A stretch of DNA of 17,964 nucleotides, taken from NCBI GenBank assembly GCA_964504385.1, contig CAZDEF010000054.1, positions 1-17,964 of the forward strand, in the 5' to 3' direction. This document shows positions 13,435 through 17,964 of the stretch, piece by piece. The position numbers were made by a program, and so were the translations under genes. Origin of the DNA: Limiplasma sp964504385 (GTDB lineage: Bacteria; Bacillota; Clostridia; Christensenellales; Aristaeellaceae). Positions within the stretch are counted from its first letter, which is position 1, and each line of letters starts with the position of its first letter. The notes beneath the pieces are model-generated. The model saw only the letters and a program-made list of their open reading frames with translations. It was not told the DNA's origin and did not search any database.

Positions 13435-14253
13435 ATGCGCCTCATCTCATGGAACGTAAACGGCCTACGCGCCTGCCTTACCAAAGGCTTCGGCGATTAC
13501 TTTGCCGAAATCAACGCAGACGCCTTCTGCCTGCAGGAAACCAAAATGCAGCCCGGTCAGGCGGACTTTTCCCCCGATGGCTACCAGCAGTACTTCAATA
13601 GCGCCGAAAAGAAAGGCTATTCCGGTACCGCCGTGTTCACCCGTATGCAGCCGCTCAGCGTGCAGTACGGCATCGGCGTGGAGGAGCACGACCACGAAGG
13701 CCGCGTCATCACTCTCGAATTCAACACCTTCTATCTGGTCACCGTCTATACCCCCAACAGCCAGCGCGAACTCACCCGCCTGGACTACCGCATGACGTGG
13801 GAGGACGCCTTTGCAGATCACCTGTGCAGGCTGGATCAGCACAAACCTGTGGTGGTGTGCGGCGATATGAATAAATCTCAACCATCATCGGCAACGACAC
13901 CGAAAAGGAAACCGATTATTATTTGTGGCGATTTGAATGTGGCTGCGACGCCGATGGATTTGAAGAACCCGGAGGCGAACCGGAACAATGCGGGGTTTAC
14001 CGACCGGGAGCGGGAACGGTTTGCACGGCTGCTGGATTTGGGGTTTGTGGATACGTACCGTTATTTGCATCCGGATACGGTGGAATACAGCTGGTGGAGC
14101 TATATGCGGCAGAGCCGTGCGCGGAACATCGGGTGGAGGATCGATTATTTTTTGATTTCGGATTTTGCCAAGGACTGCGTGAAGGAAGCCCAAATCATGA
14201 CCGATGTGTATGGGTCGGACCATGCGCCGATACTACTGGATGTAGACATCTAA
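13435..14253 (+). CDS. xth: Chimeric exodeoxyribonuclease III (host 5' half joined to element-borne 3' half)
   Basis: Exonuclease III/ExoA is a Mg-dependent AP endonuclease and 3'-5' exonuclease of base excision repair. The frame is open for 272 residues. The N-terminus MRLISWNVNGLRA and LQETKM (E35) are standard; D237 (RIDYF) and D262-H263 (GSDHAP) are in place near the end. The oddity is in the middle. KPVVVCGDMN (137-146) is followed by a foreign-looking linker KSQPSSATTPKR (147-158) and then by KPIIICGDLN (159-168), the same motif again, leading into normal VAATPMDLKNPEANR. Without the 22 extra residues the length is 250, the family norm. The copies share only 21 of 30 bases, so this is not a recent tandem duplication. 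The first half has no TTG leucine codons; the second has several and all its Phe codons are TTT. Activity of the chimera is uncertain because an extra loop sits beside the active site. Confidence 0.9.
   Translation: MRLISWNVNGLRACLTKGFGDYFAEINADAFCLQETKMQPGQADFSPDGYQQYFNSAEKKGYSGTAVFTRMQPLSVQYGIGVEEHDHEGRVITLEFNTFYLVTVYTPNSQRELTRLDYRMTWEDAFADHLCRLDQHKPVVVCGDMNKSQPSSATTPKRKPIIICGDLNVAATPMDLKNPEANRNNAGFTDRERERFARLLDLGFVDTYRYLHPDTVEYSWWSYMRQSRARNIGWRIDYFLISDFAKDCVKEAQIMTDVYGSDHAPILLDVDI
13843..13938 (+). repeat. Diverged motif repeat with linker: probable attL of the integrated element
   Basis: Copy 1 (13843-13872) and copy 2 (13909-13938) encode the same exonuclease motif and flank a 36-bp linker. 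By hand count, plus-strand composition flips here. Samples 13501-13560 and 13741-13800 have G/C counts of 14/19 and 13/25. Samples 13981-14040, 14041-14100 and 14401-14460 (inside the integrase) have 24/13, 21/10 and 27/11. I infer that host sequence ends near 13872 and that the linker contains the phage half of attL. The exact crossover dinucleotide cannot be read from one junction. Confidence 0.65.
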
Positions 14254-15756
14254 GATAAATTCATCGTTGCTTTCGCGGCTGAATTCGATTTTGTCAAGGA
14301 TCAGCTTGAGGAAGGTGTTTTTGGCTTTGGCATTGATCGTGTCATCTTCCAGAGCGTTGAGGGCATCGGTAAGGCGGACGATTTTGTCTTGATATTCCTC
14401 TGCGGCGGGAAGGGTGGTTTGCAGGGCCGCGATCTGGCTTTGGATGGATTGAAGCCGCTGGGTGTGTTTGGCTTTGCGGGCCACAAATTCGTTGGCGGAG
14501 TAGATGCCATCCTCGTAATCGTCGAAGAGCTTGTCCAGCTTGTGCTGGACGAGGGCAAGCTCCTTGTTCAGCGCTTCGAGCTGGAGGGAGGCGGCAGCTT
14601 CGTTGATGGAGGGGAGGCCTTCCAATTTTAGCTCAAAGTCCTGAATGTAGAGGCGCAGAGAGTGCGCAACGGCCTTGAGAACATCGTCGGCAAGGGCGGA
14701 TTTCACCTTGCACAGCTGCACGGGCGCATGAAGAAAACGCGGTGAAGTGTTGGAGCGGGAGGGATAGCCCTGATACTGCATGGCGTGCCCGCAGTGTTTG
14801 CAGACCAGCAGACCGGCAAGAACGTTTGTCAGTTTCAGGTTCGCCTTTGTTTTGTCGGACTTGAAGTTTTGGTTGGCGAGCGTCCATTCTTCGGGCGTGA
14901 CCATGGCGGACGGCTTGTGGAGACCATCATACAGCAAATAGTGCTCGGTGTGATTGGATCGTGGGCGGCTGGTGACAAGCTTGCCATTGTGCATCATTTT
15001 GACCTGCATGCGGTCGTTCCAGCGGACTTTGCCCATGTTGACAGGATTGCGCAGAAAATCCTTGATGGTTTCTTTGGACCATTCCTTCGATTTGCCGGTA
15101 TAGGTGGGCACGCCCATGGTGGTTAAGCGCTGGGCGATGCTGTAAGGGGAAAGGCCGTCCAGGCGGAGACGATAGATGAGCTTTCCGATCTCGAATTCGG
15201 CTGGGTTGGGTTCGAGGGTGCGCTTTTTGCCTTTTTCGATGATGTTCCAGCCATAGGGACGGTAGGAGCCCATGAATTCGCCTTCGACAACGCACTGCAG
15301 CCTGCCGCGATTCATGCGTTTATTGATCATTTTATATTCACGGCGGGACATGAAAAGCTCAAATTCCAAGTACTCTTCATCGTCCGGGTTGTGAGCGATA
15401 TCATAAACCTTGGTGGGGGTTACCACCAGCAGGCCGTTGTTGCGGTTGGAATACTTGAGACAATCCAGTATTTTTTGCGCATCCCCCTGGTTGCCGCGGG
15501 AAAGTCTGGTGACCTCCACAATGAGGATGCCGCGATACAGCCCGGCGTAGCAGTCGTGGATGAGGCGCTGAATTTCGGGCCTGCCATCGATGGATTCTGC
15601 GCCGGAAACGACTTCCTGATAGATGGCGCCCACATACAGGCCTTTTCGGGCGGCGAGATCGGTGAGAATGGCGCGGTGCTTTTGCAGGGTTTCGGCTACG
15701 GTTTCGGTTTCGTCATCCGAACGGCTTTTGCGCAAATAGATAGCGTATACATCCAT
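14233..15756 (-). CDS. Large serine recombinase (phage integrase)
   Basis: The enzyme should catalyse integration and, with a directionality factor, excision of the element. The 507-residue product starts with a resolvase domain: catalytic S11 in YLRKS, and TRLSRGN (83-89) with the active-site arginine. A recombinase domain covers about 165-255 (RPYGWNI to NPVNMGKVRW). A zinc-ribbon region has C319 and C322 (CKHC) but then H343 and C349 (HAPVQLC) rather than four cysteines. A coiled coil occupies about 390-450, as in serine integrases that control synapsis. ATG 15756 gives the canonical N-terminus but has no ribosome binding site and lies in the arm of a perfect hairpin. The 3' end overlaps the convergent exonuclease gene by 21 bp. 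Confidence 0.93.
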   Translation of the reverse strand: MDVYAIYLRKSRSDDETETVAETLQKHRAILTDLAARKGLYVGAIYQEVVSGAESIDGRPEIQRLIHDCYAGLYRGILIVEVTRLSRGNQGDAQKILDCLKYSNRNNGLLVVTPTKVYDIAHNPDDEEYLEFELFMSRREYKMINKRMNRGRLQCVVEGEFMGSYRPYGWNIIEKGKKRTLEPNPAEFEIGKLIYRLRLDGLSPYSIAQRLTTMGVPTYTGKSKEWSKETIKDFLRNPVNMGKVRWNDRMQVKMMHNGKLVTSRPRSNHTEHYLLYDGLHKPSAMVTPEEWTLANQNFKSDKTKANLKLTNVLAGLLVCKHCGHAMQYQGYPSRSNTSPRFLHAPVQLCKVKSALADDVLKAVAHSLRLYIQDFELKLEGLPSINEAAASLQLEALNKELALVQHKLDKLFDDYEDGIYSANEFVARKAKHTQRLQSIQSQIAALQTTLPAAEEYQDKIVRLTDALNALEDDTINAKAKNTFLKLILDKIEFSRESNDEFILDVYIQ

Positions 15757-15779
15757 GCCAGCTTGCGGGGCATGGATGT
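15749..15779 (-). promoter_or_regulatory. Inverted repeat covering the integrase start codon
   Basis: ACATCCATGCC (15749-15759) and GGCATGGATGT (15769-15779) are perfect 11-bp arms around a 9-base loop. On the minus-strand transcript the 3' arm contains the AUG of the integrase, so the folded RNA would hide the start. As DNA it could equally be an operator for a dimeric repressor. Confidence 0.7.
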
Positions 15780-15800
15780 TTTGATTTGGGGAGAAGTGAT

Positions 15801-15836
15801 TGGTGATGGGGAATTCCTCGCTTTCTGGTGATGGGG
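15801..15836 (-). repeat. 11-bp direct repeat between repressor and integrase genes
   Basis: TGGTGATGGGG occurs at 15801-15811 and 15826-15836 (CCCCATCACCA on the transcribed minus strand), 25 bp apart. It lies in the 85-bp space between the repressor stop and integrase start. It may be a regulator site; no promoter hexamers are obvious beside it. Confidence 0.55.
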
Positions 15837-15841
15837 GGAAA

Positions 15842-16249
15842 CTAATGGATATCGCTTTGGAAGGCAACGGCGCGACCAAGAATGCGGATATGGTTCAGTT
15901 CCTCGCCGGAGTAGATCAAGTCCTCATAGTGGGAATTTTCGGCCTTTAGGATGAGCAGATCGCGTTCGGGATAATAATTCACCCGCTTGAGGGTGGCTTC
16001 GTCATCGATGATGACGGCGGCGATTTCGCCATCCTGCACCATATCCTGCTTTTGGATGAAAACAATATCGCCATCGTGGATGCGGGCGCCGATCATGGAA
16101 TTGCCCCGTGCGCGCAAGCAGAAATCCGCACGAATGCTGGCACCGGCTTCCACATACAGCTCCCGTTCCTCGTTGGCAACGATGGGTTTGCCGCAGGCGA
16201 TTTCGCCAAGGAGCGGGAAACGTTTGGATTCGATGGGGAACAGGTTATC
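15842..16249 (-). CDS. S24-type phage repressor (LexA/CI-like), N-terminus lost in the gap
   Basis: This is the probable lysogeny repressor, self-cleaved upon RecA activation. The visible 135 residues form an S24 peptidase domain. The cleavage site is Cys-Gly (C19-G20 of the visible part, in GEIACGKP), as in UmuD rather than the Ala-Gly of LexA. Catalytic Ser is S51 in RGNSMIG and catalytic Lys is K88 in ATLKRV; the spacing of 37 equals that in LexA (S119-K156). The DNA-binding helix-turn-helix should lie in the adjacent run of N. The position between integrase and rightward early genes suits a CI-type switch. Host LexA is less likely because of the phage context. Confidence 0.88.
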   Translation of the reverse strand, partial: DNLFPIESKRFPLLGEIACGKPIVANEERELYVEAGASIRADFCLRARGNSMIGARIHDGDIVFIQKQDMVQDGEIAAVIIDDEATLKRVNYYPERDLLILKAENSHYEDLIYSGEELNHIRILGRAVAFQSDIH

Positions 16250-16349
16250 NNNNNNNNNNNNNNNNNNNNNNNNNNNNNNNNNNNNNNNNNNNNNNNNNNN
16301 NNNNNNNNNNNNNNNNNNNNNNNNNNNNNNNNNNNNNNNNNNNNNNNNN
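16250..16349. other. Assembly gap (100 N), true length unknown
   Basis: Exactly 100 N residues usually mark a gap of unknown size. By gene context it should hide the repressor's helix-turn-helix, the divergent lysogeny/lytic promoters and operators, and perhaps a Cro-like gene or other small early genes. The two sides are joined only by scaffolding, so their adjacency is an assumption. Confidence 0.95.
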
Positions 16350-16350
16350 C

Positions 16351-16602
16351 ATGGCACGAAGCGCAAGCCTGCACACGATGGAGGAAATTGAGCAGGAGAT
16401 TGAACGGCTGCGGAATTCGGAGTTTGTAAAGCTGGCAAGGAAGGAGCAGCGGCTTCGATACAAGCGCCGACAGACGCTGTATCAGCTGCGGAATCTGGAC
16501 AAGCGAGGCAGGGAACTGGCGGAAAGCGGCCTGACGCTGGAAACCATGGAAGAACAGCTGAGCGAAGACGAACTGACGATGCTGGATGAAACGGAGGACT
16601 GA
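16351..16602 (+). CDS. Small charged coiled-coil phage protein, function unknown
   Basis: The 83-residue frame reads MARSASLHTMEEIEQEIERL and continues with KLARKEQRLRYKRRQTLYQL, a mixed-charge helix likely to form a coiled coil. It ends in an acidic tail (LSEDELTMLDETED). The frame runs open into the N gap, so the true start may lie upstream and the ATG at 16351 is provisional. It is followed after 3 nt by the next small gene, consistent with a phage early operon. I do not recognise a family. Confidence 0.65.
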   Translation: MARSASLHTMEEIEQEIERLRNSEFVKLARKEQRLRYKRRQTLYQLRNLDKRGRELAESGLTLETMEEQLSEDELTMLDETED

Positions 16603-16605
16603 CCT

Positions 16606-16782
16606 GTGAAGAAAATTGTGAACGCGCTGACGTGCGCGGCGATGGTGGTGTTCGTGCTTGCGCTGACCGCCATTGAAAGCCTGAACCCATGGGTGCTGGC
16701 GGCACTGATGATTTCCGGTGGATGGCTGGTGGCCTACGCGATGATCTACAACGAAATGCGCCGCATGGGCGAACGCCGGTGA
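16606..16782 (+). CDS. Small two-helix membrane protein, function unknown
   Basis: This 58-codon frame starts at GTG with GGAGG (16593-16597) 8 nt upstream. The product is MKKIVNAL, a first hydrophobic helix (about 6-23, LTCAAMVVFVLALTAI), a short turn with NPW, a second helix (about 29-47, WVLAALMISGGWLVAYAMI) and a basic end (MRRMGERR). Short two-helix proteins are common in phage early regions. Spacing to both neighbours is tight. It has no recognisable family. Confidence 0.65.
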   Translation: MKKIVNALTCAAMVVFVLALTAIESLNPWVLAALMISGGWLVAYAMIYNEMRRMGERR

Positions 16783-16799
16783 AGAAAGGAGGCAACGCC

Positions 16800-16988
16800 A
16801 TGCAGGGCGCAGGCAAGCCCACGGAATACAGGATAGGCCGGGCCATTGTGCGCATGCATGGCACGCCGGACCGGGACAAGCTGGAAAGGGCTGTGGCACA
16901 GCTGATGCAGCAGGTGCAAAAGAAACCCTGCAGCGAAGGGCGCGGGGCGGATGAAGCCCGGAGCGCCGAGCAGGCAAAAGGAGCGTGA
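16800..16988 (+). CDS. Small conserved-type phage protein, function unknown
   Basis: The 62-residue product contains EYRIGRAIVRMHGTPDRDKLERA, a pattern I associate with short unnamed ORFs of clostridial prophages that lie upstream of Gp157-like genes. The C-terminal third is polar and probably disordered. AAAGGAGG lies 8 nt before the ATG. It follows the membrane-protein gene by 17 bp and precedes the next small gene by 4 bp. Confidence 0.65.
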   Translation: MQGAGKPTEYRIGRAIVRMHGTPDRDKLERAVAQLMQQVQKKPCSEGRGADEARSAEQAKGA

Positions 16989-16992
16989 AGGA

Positions 16993-17172
16993 ATGTATGT
17001 GATCCACATCAAGAGGCTGAACGGCGAAAAGACCATGGAATACGCAAACGACATGGAAGAAGCGGCGGCAAAGGCCGATGCGTACAGCGGTCAGTTTGCA
17101 GAACTGAAGATCATACCCATCCGACTGAAAGACATGAGACAGGGGAAGGAGAAGAACCATGAATCTGTATGA
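16993..17172 (+). CDS. Small phage protein, function unknown
   Basis: The 59-residue product starts MYVIHIKRLNGEKTMEYAND and has alternating hydrophobic residues suggesting a small alpha/beta fold. ATG 16993 is chosen because AAAAGGAG (16976-16983) is 9 nt upstream; an in-frame ATG at 16951 lacks a binding site and overlaps the previous gene. The last 14 bp overlap the next gene, which indicates translational coupling. No family is recognised. Confidence 0.6.
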   Translation: MYVIHIKRLNGEKTMEYANDMEEAAAKADAYSGQFAELKIIPIRLKDMRQGKEKNHESV

Positions 17173-17641
17173 AATTGACAAGGCGATCCTTGAAACCATC
17201 GACATGGAAACCGGAGAAGTGATCGACCCGGAACGCCTGGACGCGCTGCAGATGGAGAGATCCAAGAAGCTGGAAAACGTGGCGCTTTGGGTGAAGAATC
17301 TGGAGAGCGACGTGGAAGCCTACAAGGCCGAGATGGAGAGCTTCATGGCGCGCAGGAAGGCGGCAGAGCGGAAGATTGAGAGCCTGAAAAACTGGCTTGC
17401 CTACGCGCTGCAGGGCGAAAAGTTCAGCACGGCCAAGTGCGCGGTGGGCTTTCGCAAATCGCAGGCGGTGGAAATCACGGATGAAGCGGCGCTGCGGGCC
17501 TTTGCGCCAAGCAGCCAGCTGGATCTGCTGACCATCCAGCTGCCCGCCATCAACAAGACGGAGGTGAAAAAGGCCCTGAAAGACGGCTGGGAGATTCCCG
17601 GCGCGGTGCTGGTGGAACGGCAGAATATTCAGATCAAATAA
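17159..17641 (+). CDS. Siphovirus Gp157-like protein
   Basis: The 160-residue protein matches the Gp157 family first described from Streptococcus thermophilus phages. It starts MNLYEIDKAILETIDMETGEVIDP, has a long central coiled coil (about 30-85, KKLENVALWVKNLESDVEAY), then SLKNWLAYALQGEKFSTAKC and a C-terminal GWEIPGAVLVERQNIQIK. The family lies in early replication or recombination modules of siphoviruses; a role in phage resistance has been proposed but is not firm. The next gene, a P-loop ATPase, is a usual neighbour. Confidence 0.88.
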   Translation: MNLYEIDKAILETIDMETGEVIDPERLDALQMERSKKLENVALWVKNLESDVEAYKAEMESFMARRKAAERKIESLKNWLAYALQGEKFSTAKCAVGFRKSQAVEITDEAALRAFAPSSQLDLLTIQLPAINKTEVKKALKDGWEIPGAVLVERQNIQIK

Positions 17642-17654
17642 GGAGTTGAAGCAA

Positions 17655-17964
17655 ATGGGCCTTCCAGTCCTGATCATGGGTGAAAGCGGGAGCGGCAAAA
17701 GCGCCAGCCTTCGCAACTTTGAGCCGGAAGAAATCGGGATCTTCAATGTGGCGGGAAAGCCGCTGCCATTCCGCAAGAAGATCCCATCGAAAGCTACAGC
17801 GGATTACAACACGATCATGAACGGCATTGCCAAGGGAAGCCGCAAGACGTATGTGATCGACGATTCGCAATACCTGATGTGCTTTGAATCCTTTGCGAGA
17901 GCGAAGGAGACGGGGTATGCAAAATTCAACGACCTTGCGCTGCATTTTTACAATCTGGTGCAGT
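17655..17964 (+). CDS. Phage P-loop ATPase, possibly Sak4/RecA-like (partial, runs off window)
   Basis: About 103 codons are visible. The Walker A motif GESGSGKS (9-16) follows a beta strand LPVLIM, and YVIDDSQYL (66-74) is a Walker B with D69-D70. The start is ATG 17655, with AGGAG at 17641-17645 about 9 nt upstream. In clostridial phages an ATPase of this type next to Gp157 is usually a single-strand annealing or replication ATPase (Sak4-like or AAA). The missing C-terminus prevents a firm family call. Confidence 0.82.
   Translation, partial: MGLPVLIMGESGSGKSASLRNFEPEEIGIFNVAGKPLPFRKKIPSKATADYNTIMNGIAKGSRKTYVIDDSQYLMCFESFARAKETGYAKFNDLALHFYNLVQ

Larger units (their letters stand above)
13873..17964. 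mobile_element. Left end of a prophage or integrative element inserted in xth
   Basis: From the exonuclease junction rightward the genes form a typical phage lysogeny and early region. A serine integrase is adjacent to the predicted attL, an S24-type repressor is on the same strand, and after the gap a tight rightward cluster follows: small ORFs, Gp157-like protein, P-loop ATPase. The element runs past the right edge, so its size and attR are not visible. Structural genes are not in view, so a defective phage or phage-like satellite cannot be excluded. Confidence 0.85.

Noticed and set aside
13843..13938. Recent tandem duplication or replication slippage as the cause of the doubled motif
   Set aside because: The copies share only 21 of 30 bases, the linker belongs to neither copy, and base composition changes across the join.
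13843..13938. Mis-assembly as the cause of the chimera
   Set aside because: It cannot be fully excluded in a draft assembly, but the frame is preserved, total length minus the repeat equals the family norm, and the integrase lies where an att site predicts. I therefore prefer biology; read coverage would settle it.
15757..15879. Upstream extension of the integrase to an ATG at 15879
   Set aside because: It would overlap the repressor gene, has no binding site and adds a proline/serine-rich segment before the canonical resolvase N-terminus.

Overview
The window looks like a GC-rich member of the Firmicutes, most likely class Clostridia. The evidence is the infC-rpmI-rplT operon behind a Firmicutes-type attenuated leader, strong AAGGAGG ribosome binding sites, GTG and TTG starts, and a clostridial-type prophage. 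A run of exactly 100 N at 16250-16349 is a scaffolding gap of unknown true size, so this is a draft or metagenome assembly. I cannot name a genus.

Layout. (1) 1-1290, minus strand: rplT (partial), rpmI and infC, driven by a consensus sigma-A promoter and a leader with an attenuator hairpin. (2) 1576-6249, plus strand: a four-gene ABC export operon (ATPase, permease, GldG-like auxiliary protein, DUF4340 protein). (3) 9869-6221, minus strand: an operon of zinc-ribbon membrane protein, TPM-domain secreted protein, DNA-3-methyladenine glycosylase I and AI-2E/YtvI-type permease. Its last gene overlaps the convergent DUF4340 gene by 29 bp. (4) 9851-12857: an AraC-family regulator divergent from a sugar-isomerase-like TIM barrel and a Gfo/Idh/MocA dehydrogenase, closed by a strong terminator. 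(5) 12858-13434: a gene-free stretch packed with nested perfect hairpins. (6) 13435-14253: an exodeoxyribonuclease III gene that is a two-part chimera. (7) 13873 to the window end: the left end of a prophage or related integrative element. It has a large serine integrase and an S24-type repressor on the minus strand, the assembly gap, then rightward early phage genes (small ORFs, a Gp157-like protein and a P-loop ATPase).

The most interesting feature is the join between (6) and (7). The exonuclease gene holds two diverged copies of the same conserved motif (KPVVVCGDMN and KPIIICGDLN), 66 bp apart and separated by a 12-residue linker. Plus-strand composition flips at the join from C/A-rich to G/T-rich, and the second half overlaps the 3' end of the serine integrase gene. 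My reading is that the element integrated inside the host exonuclease gene and carries its own replacement 3' half, which restores an open frame of near-normal length. The host's original 3' half should lie at the other end of the element, outside this window. Secondary points of interest are the hairpin-dense intergenic element, a hairpin that buries the integrase start codon, and the infC leader.
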